Assembly: GCA_017354895.1 (NCBI GenBank)
Contig: CP071494.1
Span: forward strand, 3,348,001-3,412,000
Direction of reading: 5' to 3'
Source: Podospora comata
Taxonomy: Eukaryota > Ascomycota > Sordariomycetes > Sordariales > Podosporaceae
DNA: 64,000 bases
Shown here: positions 46,845 through 58,274 of the stretch, piece by piece
Numbering within the stretch: the stretch's first letter is position 1
Layout: the number at the start of each line of letters is the position of its first letter
The notes under the pieces: model-generated
Told to the model about the DNA's origin: nothing
The model's input: only the letters and a program-made list of their open reading frames with translations
The model's database searches: none
Made by a program: the position numbers and the translations under genes

Positions 46845-48988
46845 GGCGTGGTTCTTGCCAGCCTCTACAGGCAATTCCAAACTGGGAAGAAATTCACCCA
46901 TTGGGGTTGAAAGGGGAGATGGATGGCGGGCAGCTGTGTGCTATGACAATAATAAGGAGGGGCGGGAGCTCTGGGTGGCTTCGGCGGATGCTCGGAGAAG
47001 GAGAACCGCTACACAAAAGATCGGATGAAAGTGGCTGCTCGGTGCGCTGGAGGGTTCGATCCCTGGGGGAATGCTAGGAATGTATTCGAGAAGCGGACGG
47101 TTCCTGACTCGATGTTTGTTGGCCCAGTTACTCGACTACGAGCTCCTTTTCAATGTTGCTTCTAGCAAGAATTTCCCGTGGTCAAGGTGCACTGTTTCAT
47201 TCCAGCGGCGACTAGTCAACCCCACCTTTTACGTAGGTGACGTGGGGTACAAGCAAACCTCCTTCCCGCGATCGCAACGCCTGTCAGAATGTGGGGTTTC
47301 TATCACTCTGGGCGCCTCGGTGAGACAGCCAACCACATCGGCAGTTAGTTTAGGTGCGAGGAGGCATAGTGATTGGTGAAGGTCTGTCATGTGGTCGTGT
47401 ACCCGGATCTGAATTACACGTCCCCCACTTCCAATTATCGATCGGATGAGAACGTGCTCTAATATTTACCATTGAGAATCCCCAGGAGGACCCAGAGGAC
47501 TGTATTGAAGCTGACTATGGGATATATACGTGGGGGGGCCTAGGGAGAACATGGCATTGCGGCTTTACCCGCTAATTGTCTGACATGTGCTTCGATGCCG
47601 AGTCTTGGTTGAGACATTGTACGTGTCAAGTTGAGTTCTTTGCAAACCTATACCTGTATCAGCAATAAAAGCGTTAGCTCAACAGCCTGGCAGAGCCTGC
47701 GGGATGACAGCATGTGGTGTTAAGATATTCAGGAATTGCCGTGGTATCGTCACCCTAAACACACGGCACTGCTGAACCTCTATCTACTATGTAAATAGAG
47801 GCTCGACCGTTGTTGAGTAGGTTTACCGGATTGTTTAATTGTCATCATGATTAAAAAAAGACAGAGAAGCCAGACACGTAGGGCAATCGACGTACCAATT
47901 GAAAGTCGAGAGCGAGCGTGTGTAACAAATATATATATGAGAGAGAATCCAAGGTTATCAAATCTGGTCTACGTGGCAGCAAGTGAAAAGACGAGAAAGA
48001 GAATGTCTAGTGCTTCAGGTCATCACCGCATCATGGAACCGCGCAATTAAGGGGCACTCGTGACGATGGTTTTAAACAAGGGCTTCGTAGAGTTAATCTC
48101 GACTCGGCAACTGAGATCGCCAACAGCATGGGGTGCGTGGTGATGTTGGTGATGTATTCACAGTTGATGGTCTTTGTGGAAGAGAAGAAAAGAGAAGGTT
48201 AAAATTGGCGGCGCGAAATTTTTCTTTGTACTAGACTCGACTGGCGAGGTTCTGGTGGGGTCCTTTGTGCCGGCTGTCACCGCCCGTAACGTTCTGGTGG
48301 TCGGCCTGGTTTTGGTGCTCCCGGCACGGTGGCAGTGGTGGTGGGCTGCTTTTGCCGGCCAGTCATGCTTTTTTGGCACTAAAATGTGGTGGAGACGTCG
48401 CGAAGACCCGCCACAGTGCACTGCCTGTTGCTTTGGGGGCCCTCTCAAGATTTGTTCTTTTCCACCATTGTTCGAGAACTGAGAAAAAGGCTTCTGACAT
48501 CCCACCACGCTTCCCTGATGCTCTAAAACCCTGCCGCCCAACCTTCAACCTTCACGCATACCTTAATAATAGGATATTCTCGTGAGAACATCGCCCAGAC
48601 ATCCATCCCGCCACTGACGCCAACTGCCACCCACCACCACCCATCAAATCGCACCACCACCTCCAAAGGTCCTCGAGACGAAACAGCCGCCCGCCGTGTT
48701 AATCCTCCTCAACCCACACCTGACATCACCCACCTCCCTTTCCGCTCGCCTTCCCGTTCGAATAATACACCACTGTGAGCGTCACTGCGCTTTAATCTGA
48801 GCACTTGCACTGCAACATTTTGTGCTCTCGGGGCTTCCAATAGTCGCCCTTCGTGTCTGTTGCACCACAGGCCGAACTACACCAGAGGTTGCTGTCGATC
48901 ATTGAAGGGCGTGGCTGGTGCTTGCTCGCAAGCTGTAGACACTCTTTAGACACCCCCTTTCCCCCTAGTACCGGTTTCCATCTTCTCC
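46845..48988. other. divergent promoter region between MTHFR and eIF4E genes
   Basis: The two genes point away from each other, so both promoters lie here. Short frames near 47,850-48,050 and on both strands of 48,150-48,600 have no family features. A TGACTC element near 47106 resembles half of a CPC1/Gcn4 site, relevant to an amino-acid-related gene but not convincing on its own. Confidence 0.4.
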
Positions 48989-50200
48989 ATGGAGAACATA
49001 TGGAGTCGCCGCCCCGGGTGAGTATCTTTTTTTCTTCCATCGTCTTCACTTTGTCCAAGCTGTTCGGCGGGGTCAACCGGAGCTGTCGTGCTAACGTTTT
49101 TGGATGACAAGTTCGAGCAAGCTCTCCCTCTCTACTTCCGGCTCCGGTCAGGGCGACAGCCCCTCTGGACGCAACAACTCTTTCAGGCGAATCGGCGGTG
49201 ATAGCTCTTCGCTCCAGAAAACCAACCCCTTCAGTTCCATAACCACGCCGGGAGGCGGCTTGGCGTCACCTACAGGCGGCGCATCGAATGCCTTCGGCCT
49301 AGGATCTGGCGCCTTTGCCTCTTTTGGCTCGGCGAAGACCCCTAAGGCGACTGGAAATCCTTTCGAGTCGTCTTTGGGCGCTGCTGTCAAGACACCCGGT
49401 GCGGAGAAATCTGCAAAGGAGGGTGGCTTGGCCGGCAAGTCTGTCGGCCGGGTGGCATCCAACGCCTCCCTGCTTGACTCTGCCAGGACGTCAGGAGCGT
49501 CAGTCCACCGGCTGCGTGACAGCTGGGTGTTCTGGTTTCGCCCGCCCATCTCCAAGGCGAACGGGTTTATCGAGTATGAGAACACTCTGCACCCAATCGC
49601 CTCGGTTGATACAGCCGAGAACTTCTTCGGCGTGTACGGGCACTTGAAGCGGCCGTCAACGCTGCCGCTGGTATCGGACTACCACCTCTTCAAGAAGGGA
49701 ATCCGGCCAATATGGGAGGACCAGGAGAACAGGGCGGGTGGCAAGTGGGTGGTGCGCCTCAAGAAGGGCGTTGCGGACCGCTATTGGGAGGACCTGCTGT
49801 TTGCCATTATTGGCGACCAGTTCGGCGAGGCCAGTGAGGAGGTTTGCGGTATTGTGGTGAGCATCCGTAACGGGGAGGACATCCTCAGCATCTGGACTCG
49901 TTCGAGTGGACAGCGGGTCCTGAAGCTCCGGTAAGTTTATATTTCTTGACAAGCTACTCTGTTGCATCCTACTTATTCTGTCATCACAGCGAAACTATGC
50001 GCCGAGTCCTGTCGATGCCAAATGACACCAAAATCGAGTTCAAGAGCCACGACACCAGCATCCAGCAGCGCACTGCTATTGAAGAGTCCCGGCGGGAGAA
50101 GGCGGCGAACAATCACCACGGTGACAAGCGCAACAACAAGCAGCAACATTATCAGCAGCAGTTGCAGCAGTCGAATGACGAACAGCAGAAGAACTTATAA
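48989..50200 (+). CDS. eIF4E family cap-binding protein, class II (4EHP/eIF4E2-like)
   Basis: Three exons: 48989-49017, 49112-49930 and 49990-50200, giving 352 residues. The 29-bp first exon encodes MENIWSRRPG, which splices in phase (GTGAGT donor) to SSKLSLSTSG; fungal relatives start in a similar way, so this start is preferred over the unspliced ATG at 49104. Residues of about 10-130 are Ser/Gly-rich. The core contains LRDSWVFWFRPP, ENFFGVYGHLKRP, YHLFKKGIRPIWEDQEN, KWVVRLKKG and the ISIRNGED-like VSIRNGEDILSIW, all eIF4E hallmarks. The HDTSIQQR segment followed by a Gln/Asn-rich tail is in exon 3. By family it binds the mRNA 5' cap and acts as a translational regulator or repressor rather than the main initiation factor. 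Confidence 0.9.
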
Positions 50201-51069
50201 GTACAGCCCTTTTGCAACCTTATGTAGCGAAGCGAGCGCGGCCTCGGGTTTCATCCTAGCGTATCATGATGGCCTACCGAAGAGAAATCCCAAAAGAATT
50301 CCGTCCGTGGACAAAAAAGCTTTCCAGGCGTTGTGTGTGTGTTTTCTTTTTCTCTTTCTCTCTTTACCATCTCTATGTCCTGTGTGTAACAACATCATTT
50401 CCGGTTTTGTCTTTTTCATCGAGCAAGCATTGTTTTTTGACAGTCATTTTTCTCAACTCGCCGTTTTCTCCTTCTGTTTGAACTTGTAGCAGTAGCAGGC
50501 AGGGATGACTGGTGTGGGCGGTGTAAGCTGTGATTTTCCACCTGGTGTGTGGGAGGAAACGGTCAGGGCGAAAAAGGGAGAGCGGGTGGGTGGTGAATGC
50601 TGTGGGTTCAATGGCTGAAATGCGCGAAATGACTTTTGGGATATTTGGGAAGCGGCGGGGGAAATTGTCGGGAAATGATGGGTTGGGTTCATCATGCTTC
50701 GAGGGATCAAGGCGTGCAGCGCGTGATTTAGCGATTTGCAAAAGCAGGAAAAGAAATATTTTGAAGTATGGGCTTCGTCATGTATGTTGCTGCTAGTGTT
50801 ATTGCTGACAGGAAATATATGCTGTTGTCTTATCAGTAAGTGTCGGGTACGTCAACCGCCGATGATAACCGTCAGGTACTAGTTCTCATCCACATGTTAA
50901 AGTGTTTGGGAGTTGAATTTCTCTATGCAATTTTTATGTGCTACATTTCCCATGTTTGCTGCATTTTCCTAGCTTTTTAACTGCTTCCGTACTGTAATCT
51001 GGTATCATCAATCATCTTCTACACCGTACCATTCAACCCCAACCTCTCCATCCCCCTCATCACTCCTAG
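50201..51069. other. convergent intergenic region
   Basis: 3' flanks of the eIF4E gene (plus) and the Sad1 gene (minus). T/C-rich and AT-rich patches, no gene. Confidence 0.4.
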
Positions 51070-52713
51070 TCACGCCATCCTCCCCTTCCCCTTCCCATTA
51101 CCCCCCCCCTGCACCCTAGGCCTATCCCTCCTCTCCCAAACCTGCAGATACGTCTCCCCCAGATAAAGCAGCTCCTCCCTAATCTTCTCCACAAACAAAT
51201 CCTGCGCCACCACCCACTCCCCCTCCCGGCTCTTATCCCTCAGCTGCACCTTCCACGTCTTTTTTTCCTCTCCCACCGCGCTATCAGCCACATCCTCCTT
51301 CTGCCTCACCGCCTCGTGCACCACATTCGCGACCAAATCATACCATATCGGCTCCCCCGGCTGGCAGTGACTAGGATCAGGCTCAACATACGGCCCGACA
51401 TCCAAATTCCTCGCGTCAAACGTCACAATCGTCGGGTTGCGCTCAGAGACAAACTTGTTTTTGGAAAAGCGCTTCACATGAAAAACGAGGAACGGCGGGA
51501 GGGGGTGCATTAGTCTGTATCGCTTCCGCTGGGCGTTGAGTTCCTGGGCTTTCACGCCGTTGTATTTCGCCAGGAGTAAAGACAGCGGGACTTGAGGAAT
51601 AATGTTGGCTTCTTGTTCGTCCTGAAACAAAGGCGCGGGAGGGAGGTCCAAGGTGAGGAGTAAGAACCGAGAGATGTCCGTTTGGACTTGGGCAGACTCT
51701 TCAAACCGTAACCTGTCACTCGCGTCGGCTTTGGCGGTGATGGCTTGGGATTCTACTTTTAGCTTTCCCTGAAAGATGTGCTGGATGGGGGAGGAATGAG
51801 GTTTTGTCTTTGAGCCGCCTAGGCCGAGGTGGAGGTTGTTGAGATACCATGATAGGAATTCCACCGGGTCGGATTGGGCCGTGAGGGTGAAGCGCTTGTT
51901 GGAGCGGAGGGAGATTTCTTGAAGGAGCTCGTGGGGGGAGACGTGGGATTTGAAGGCGCGTGGGTTCCAGATTTTGCGGAAGAGGATTGAGGTCCGTTTG
52001 ACGAGCTCGTCGCGCTTGGAGAGGTCTTCTAGAAGGAAATAATTCCGTAGCGGGGAGACGTGGGAGAGGGATTGGACTATGACGTTGAGGTAGTCGTTTT
52101 CTTTGATGTTGTTCATTCCTACGAAACCGGGGGTGTATTCTTTCCCGAGGAGGGTTCGGGAAGTGCGAGGTTTGCGATCGAACTCGGCGACTTCTTGTCG
52201 GGTGTAGCGCGGATCGGAGACGTATTTGATGTCGTCGAGGGACTTGCTCATGACTTCGTATCCTTCGGGTAACACGTACACCTTTTGGGTGCTCATGTTG
52301 ATGTAGACGTGGTGGTCCTCGTCGAGCGCGTGGAAATAGGCGTGTGACTTTGGGCCACGGCCTTGGAAGTATTTCCCGCATACTAAGCATGCGTATACGT
52401 TGATATTGGACAAGCTGATGGAACACAGCTTTTCGAAATCAAAGTCGAGGACGTTGCGATCGATGGTGTCGAGGTACAAGTCGTCGTAGCCTGCTGTCGG
52501 TGCAGCTTGTCTGATGGGCGCCTTTTCCTCCACTTCATCGTCAGAATCATCGCCCTCCTCCTCGTCTTCTATCCGTTGCAGTCCGTTCGTGTGGTTATCA
52601 TCTCCGTTTGCGCTGGGGGTTAGGCTCTTGGTGTAGTCGTCGAATCTGGACTTCTTGGAGGCTGGTGAGCCTACTAGCTCCTCGAGAGCTTCTGACGCCT
52701 GACGCTTCGACAT
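51070..52713 (-). CDS. sad1: Sad1/USP39 tri-snRNP assembly factor
   Basis: A single exon of 547 residues. An acidic N-terminal region is followed by a UBP-type zinc finger (about 94-155: YACLVCGKYFQGRGPKSHA then YFHALDEDHHVYIN), then a ubiquitin-protease fold starting PGFVGMNNIKENDYLNVIVQ. In active USPs the box reads as NxGNTCY; here the Cys position is Asp and the fold is expected to be inactive, as in yeast Sad1 and human USP39. By family it supports assembly and stability of the U4/U6.U5 tri-snRNP in the nucleus. The ATG at 52713 opens MSKRQASEALEELVG with a basic SKKSRF motif that could serve as a nuclear signal. Confidence 0.94.
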   Translation of the reverse strand: MSKRQASEALEELVGSPASKKSRFDDYTKSLTPSANGDDNHTNGLQRIEDEEEGDDSDDEVEEKAPIRQAAPTAGYDDLYLDTIDRNVLDFDFEKLCSISLSNINVYACLVCGKYFQGRGPKSHAYFHALDEDHHVYINMSTQKVYVLPEGYEVMSKSLDDIKYVSDPRYTRQEVAEFDRKPRTSRTLLGKEYTPGFVGMNNIKENDYLNVIVQSLSHVSPLRNYFLLEDLSKRDELVKRTSILFRKIWNPRAFKSHVSPHELLQEISLRSNKRFTLTAQSDPVEFLSWYLNNLHLGLGGSKTKPHSSPIQHIFQGKLKVESQAITAKADASDRLRFEESAQVQTDISRFLLLTLDLPPAPLFQDEQEANIIPQVPLSLLLAKYNGVKAQELNAQRKRYRLMHPLPPFLVFHVKRFSKNKFVSERNPTIVTFDARNLDVGPYVEPDPSHCQPGEPIWYDLVANVVHEAVRQKEDVADSAVGEEKKTWKVQLRDKSREGEWVVAQDLFVEKIREELLYLGETYLQVWERRDRPRVQGGGNGKGKGRMA

Positions 52714-53045
52714 CTCTGTATGTTTGGTGTATTTATGCGACTTGGATGATGGTGCATGCCGTCGGCCGAACGCGAAATGCGCTTGTTGAGGCGTTGATGG
52801 ACGCTGTCGTGCTTTTTCCCCGAAAGGACCGCGAAGTTGAGCATGGGCCTCAGGTCAATCAATTCAATCGTCGGAGCAGCCCCACCAAAGCTTTGGCCGC
52901 CACACAACCTTGGCACGGCCTTCGTGTGACGCTTGCCCAAATAGGCAGTTTGTGGACTAAATTTCGTGCCGCGTCTCACACTAAAGAGGAGGTTGATGGC
53001 CAGAGGATACAATATAGGTATACTATGGTGGAAACTACTACGCTA
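52714..53045. other. short spacer between Sad1 and GCP5-like genes
   Basis: Sad1 promoter side and the 3' end of the GCP5-like gene; both run leftward. No extra feature seen. Confidence 0.45.
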
Positions 53046-55799
53046 TCAGTCCTTGATCCCAACCTCCAACATCTCGGCCAGCAGATCCCACTTCACGGCT
53101 GCTTGTTCCTTGCTGGCCCTCGCCACGCCCCTGAGCCCGCCAGCAACGAACCTCAGGTGTCTCTCAAAATCACCATGATACTCCTTCAACAAGACATGGT
53201 GCGGTTTCCCCTCGTTAACCTTTGCGCTCTGTTTGATTTTCCACTCCAGACCGTGGTTTTCCTTGTCCGAGTCATCGTCTTCGTCATTTCTTCTCTTTGG
53301 TTTCGGTGTTGCTGCCGCACATTTGGCCTTGGCTTTCACTGGTGAGGTGTAAGGAGAAGAGATCACCGATAACCTTGTAATCTCATGTTCCTCCTTCTCC
53401 AGCCTCGCCATTTCTACTTTCTGCGCGTCCGCAACCTTGATAGCCAGATCGAAAATGTCCAGCATGCAGTCCCGAATAGGCTGCAATTTGACGCCATGGC
53501 ATGCTTCATGGATGATTCTGTTCACAAAGTTGGCATGGGCTTTGATCATGTCGTCCACATCCCCCGCATCTCCCAAGTTAGCTCTTAGTTTTGCTGTGTT
53601 AGGAGCCAGCACGAGTGTCGTCAAGTAGGTAAGGATGGCGTCGCAGAACCAGAGGAGTTTCGTTCGCAGCATGTAGTATTGCCCCATTGGACCCATCGCA
53701 GCGAGGCTTCCTCGGGGGTGGAAATTCTTGACTGGATGCTTCAAGACATGTATCGCTCTGCGGACCTGCAGCAAAAAGGTGAATATCGTCTGATATCCCT
53801 GTATTGACTCCTCTGTGACTACAATCTGCACTGGCCAGTTCAGACGACACCCAAGACGGATAGCAGGGAGGTTGACTCGAACAGAGCTCCGGCCAGCAAT
53901 GGCGCTGTGAACAACGGTACGAGGATCGATTTCGGCAAAGATGCGGTAGTTGTCGATAGATGCCGAGAAAGCCTCCTGAGCAATCTCGGTCAACGTAAAA
54001 CGATCTTTCCAGCTGCTGCTAAAGTTGTCGAGGTGTCTGAAGACAGCCGAGGCCAAGGCGTCGGATTTGGAGCCGTCCGACATGAGGTATACTTCTTCAA
54101 GCATGTCTAGACTTTGGAGCAGTCCATAAGAGTTGTAGAGTAGCTCTTGAAGAGTGGCCGCTGCAGTGTGGTGCTTGCTCTGGATCCAAGCATCAAAGGC
54201 GGCGCTGAAGAGCTCCGAAAAAGGGGCGAACTCCAGGTGGTCTGGGCAAACAGTAGCAAAGTCCATCTTGGGTTCGTCTGTTGCTCGGTATTTGCTGGCG
54301 GCCGCATGTCGCTTCATGTTTTTCAACACCACAATACTTTTGCCCGCAGTGAATATTCTGTGGATAGCAGGTTTGAGAAAACGCGGTGCGTGCAGGTGGC
54401 CTTCTGGGGAGCGCAGCAAGTTGAACTGTCCCTTCCAAATATGAGGCAACGGAAGCTTGGTAGAGGACTCCGACACAAAGAATGTTCGGTCCCCGGGTAG
54501 AAGTCTTCCTTCTTCCATCCACAGGCGAATTGGCTTGAGATAGACCTGAAAACAGTCGAGAAATAAACCACCTAAAAGATGGTAGGTGTCCCGGTGCGCT
54601 TGGAGCTGAGCCATCCCGGCCGCATCGTATAGTAGCTCAAGATATCTGAAGCCATGAGTGTTTCTTTCCTCCTGAAGCTGGCGGATGATATCCGAGAGCG
54701 CATAGAGTGGTTTCAGAATCGGCTGCACTTCGGTCAAGATGCCCACCAAGCTCACCACCACATCCTCCTTAATCGCAACATATCTACCTTGAATTCTCGC
54801 CAACTTTCCGTCGAGCGAGGTCAGGGCCTTTTGTAGAGAACTCTCAAAGACCTGCAAGAGAGGCGACTGTGCTTTCCTTTTGGAAAAGGCTCGTAAAGGT
54901 GCGAGCTTACGACCGCACTCAGCAAAGGAGTTAAAGAGAGCGGTTGATGCTTCCGTTGAAATCCCCTGGAGCTGGTAGAGCGGACTTGGGCTACAGTCTG
55001 TATCGAAAAAGGTTGTCGGTAAGCCACTAAGCATAAACAACACCTCTCGGAGCAACTGCAATGTTGATATGGTCACTTTCTCAGGCTGTTCTCCTCCATT
55101 TTTTGTTGAAGCGTCTCGCCATGACAGTGCTTCCCTGACTTGTCGCAGCAGCTCTTCTCCCTGGGGTTTGAACGCACTGTCCAATGCTGTGCGTGGTGCT
55201 CTGTCGTCTACCGAGGAAGCTGATGTGAGTGATTCAACGGAAGCGACCGTTCTGAGGTCGGCGACCTCTTCGTCGTCACTTGAATCTGGGGCGTGGCGGT
55301 TGAAGAGCCAAATGTCTCGTTCCTGTACCCAACCATCTTCTCTGGCAATGTCTTTCCATGTTAACTTTGGTGGGGGTATTTCCTCGGGTTCAATGAGCGC
55401 GTCAAGCGCAGTGAGGTCAGTCTTTTGAGCCGGCTGGTCGGCGAGCTCGAGGAGAAAGTGGAAGACATCAGGCGTAAACTTGTTGTGGTGCGGTTCCAGT
55501 GCCTCGAGTCGCTTGCGAAAAGCATCTGCAAGTGCATCCCTTCCAACGACACGGAAACGTTCCTCCAGGCCCTTGAGTCTGTCTTCAACCTCAAACTGAT
55601 TGGTCCTAAGATAAGTATGGTTGCGAAGAAGACGGAGAACAGCCTCCCGAAAAATATCTCGGGTCTCTTGATCAGACTTATGTCGTGTTAGCCAAACTGA
55701 GGATCACAGCCAAGCCTTGGTGGAACTTACTTCGGGAATCCCAACGATGGCGTCCACCAGTTCATCGGTCGAGGCCCCCAGTTGCGCGAGAAAAGCCAT
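53046..55799 (-). CDS. gamma-tubulin complex component, GCP5-like
   Basis: Two exons: 55799-55731 (23 residues) and 55676-53046, giving 899 residues. The GTAAGT donor and TAAG acceptor join in phase. Residues of about 130-170 contain LTWKDIAREDGW, the tryptophan-containing motif typical of GCP5. The Spc97/Spc98-type GRIP region spans about residues 220-850, with VVLKNMKRH, YYMLRTKLLWFCDAILTY and FVNRIIHEACHG being recognisable. A Lys/Glu-rich insert interrupts the region near the end. By family it is an accessory member of the gamma-tubulin ring complex that nucleates microtubules at spindle pole bodies and septa; GcpE of Aspergillus and Mod21 of fission yeast are the likely counterparts. Assignment to GCP5 rather than GCP4 or GCP6 rests on the LTWKDI motif. 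Confidence 0.85.
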
Positions 55800-56555
55800 G
55801 CTGATCTGGTCTCCCTAAGCGGAGCATTCTGCCAACACGGATTTCACAAACCCAGATGCCGCCTCAAGGTCAAGGGGTGGATGCAGGCTCCGCGCTGGCT
55901 CACCGTCCGGGGATGTTTGTTGTTTTAAGCTTTCTTGGGTGGGACGCGAAACGGGAGACCACTTTACGCGGTACCCTAGTTACATGCTGAAGTGGTTTGG
56001 GAATAACCGACACGAGATGCTGCAACACCACACCTTGTGTTCCAAGTCCACACGAGGTAACGTAATGGAAAAGAGACCAGAGGCTCTCCAATGCGAGGCT
56101 TGTGATGTTTATATCTTTTTCGACACAAAAGAGAGTTAAGAATCGTCAACTGGTCAAGTCTTCCAGAAGACTTGAAGAACACTACGCACGGGCCACGAAG
56201 ATAAGAGCTGATCGTCGCTTATCGCTGACATCAAACCGCCTGCCGCCCCTTTTCGTGAATTTTTCGGCCCGCATTTGGTTCCACTGCGCTGGGCGCTGCT
56301 TTAATTGCCATCCACCCAGTCCAACGTGCCGAAGGGACCAGCCAACGGCTAATTTGAACGACGCAGCTCGGGTTTGGCGTCGCAACCATCAACCAACAAA
56401 AGACACATTCGACCGACGCTTCAAACACGCCGTCACGACCTTTTTGACCTTTCTAACACCGAAATTACGTCACAGGCTCCAAGACCGTATTCGCCGGCAG
56501 TTGACACCGATACGAGAACCCCACGACATACCGACCCCCCGGCGGATTCGCAAGG
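55800..56555. other. divergent promoter region between GCP5-like and mannosyltransferase genes
   Basis: Both promoters must lie here. Short frames exist on both strands but none has a recognisable family feature. Confidence 0.45.
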
Positions 56556-57858
56556 ATGGCCATTGCTCGCCCCGTAAGGGTCCTGGGCTTTGCGGCCGTG
56601 GTGATGTGGTTCTTCTTCATCTGGCAAGTCCTGAAGCCGACATCACCACCAAAACACAAGGCCAAAGAGATCATCAAGTCATTCGAACGAGATCCAAACC
56701 TAGACCGTACGCCAACCCCGTTTCCGATACACCATGGCATCGCGCGCTGACACTGCTATCAAACAGCAACGGGAGAGCCAGAAGGCATTTTAGTTCACGC
56801 ATCCGAGGAATATGCACCCGGTCCCGCGGGCACCGCCCGAATCAATGCCACCCTACTTGCCCTCGTACGAAATGAGGAGCTCAACGACATGCTCTCCTCC
56901 ATGCGCGACCTCGAAAGAACATGGAACCACAAGTTCAACTACCCCTGGACCTTCTTCAACGATGTCCCTTTCACCGAAGAATTCAAGAAGAAGACGCAAG
57001 CTCTTACCAAAGCAGAATGCCGCTACGAACTCATCCCGAAGGAACACTGGGCTGTCCCCGAATGGATCAACATGGACCTCTACAAGGAATCCACCCAGAT
57101 TCTCAAGGAAAAGAAGGTCCAATACGCCGACATGATTTCCTACCACCAAATGTGCCGCTGGAACAGTGGCCTCTTCTATCACCACCCTGCTTTGGCCAAT
57201 ACGCAGTACTACTGGCGCGTGGAGCCCAAGGTTCACTTCTTCTGTGATGTCGACTATGACGTCTTCCGCTACATGCAGGACAACAACAAGACCTACGGCT
57301 TCACCATCAATCTCTATGATTCTCCCGACTCGATCCCTACTCTGTGGCCCGAGACCCTGAAATTCATTGCCGAGCACCCCGAGTATGTTCACGAGAACAA
57401 CGCCATGGACTGGCTGACGGATAAGGTCCGCCGGCCAGACCATAACAAGAAGGCTAATGGATACTCGACTTGCCACTTCTGGTCGAACTTTGAGATTGCC
57501 GACATGAGCTTCTGGAGGAGCAAGGCGTATGAGGATTACTTCAACCACCTGGACCGGACTGGGAATTTCTTCTACGAGAGATGGGGTGATGCGCCGGTGC
57601 ATAGCATTGGACTGGGATTGTTTGAGGATAAGAGCAGGATCCACTGGTATGTTGTCACTCTAATGACTTTTGTGGGATATACGCTGACGAGTGACCGACA
57701 GGTTCCGCGATATCGGATACCAACATATCCCCTTCTTCAACTGCCCCAACTCGCCCAAGTGCAAGGGCTGTGTGACGGGTCGCTTCACGGACGGGGAGTC
57801 GTTCTTGTATAGAGAGGACTGCCGACCAAACTGGTTCAAGTTTGTCAGTCAAGGGTAA
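56556..57858 (+). CDS. Kre2/Mnt1-type alpha-1,2-mannosyltransferase (GT15)
   Basis: Three exons: 56556-56706, 56767-57646 and 57702-57858, giving 395 residues with phase kept at both introns. Residues of about 8-26 form a single membrane anchor (VRVLGFAAVVMWFFFIW), the type II topology of Golgi glycosyltransferases. The lumenal domain carries the GT15 hallmarks INATLLALVRNEEL, NYPWTFFNDVPFTEEF, ISYHQMCRWNSG, YYWRVEPKVHFFCDVDYDVF, YGFTINLYD and CHFWSNFEIADMSFWRS. By family it transfers mannose from GDP-mannose in alpha-1,2 linkage onto O-linked and N-linked glycans of secreted and wall proteins. The C-terminal end has a Cys-rich NCPNSPKCKGCVTGRF segment. Which Kre2/Ktr subgroup it belongs to cannot be decided here. 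Confidence 0.95.
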
Positions 57859-58274
57859 TGAGCTTGACGCTAACGTGGCTGCACTGTATACATTTTGATC
57901 ATCGAGATCCTTGGCTTCTCTGGGACGGGGGTTTTATTTTGGATTATGACTATAATCATGCACTCACACGCCACACAGGGGAAGGCATTTGGGAAAGACT
58001 GAGCGACAAAACAGGTGTCTGGCGCAAGCGGGGATTTTGACTGGTTTATTGGCTATTCTAATGAGGCTGTTACATATACATACTACGAAAAAGGGGGGTA
58101 ACGTTAGGGGTGGAAGGGAGGCTACACGGTTTGGTGTAGAGGGCAACAAAGAGTTATGCAAGAAGTAAATGCATACAGCATGTTGTGTGAGAGAGGGGCT
58201 TCACTATTCATGTTTTACTAGGTTAAATAGAAGAAAAGAAGATGCGACAACCAAACCTGGCTAATGACGTCTCT
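57859..58274. other. convergent intergenic region
   Basis: 3' flanks of the mannosyltransferase gene (plus) and the WD40 gene (minus). No gene. Confidence 0.5.

Noticed and set aside
45843-46910. 355-residue plus-strand frame
   Set aside because: Antisense shadow of the methylenetetrahydrofolate reductase gene, which has a clear family match.
47051-47068. GGTTCGATCCC, a tRNA T-arm-like motif
   Set aside because: The T-stem pairs poorly and no anticodon or acceptor stem can be drawn around it.
56853-57644. 263-residue minus-strand frame
   Set aside because: Antisense shadow of the mannosyltransferase gene.
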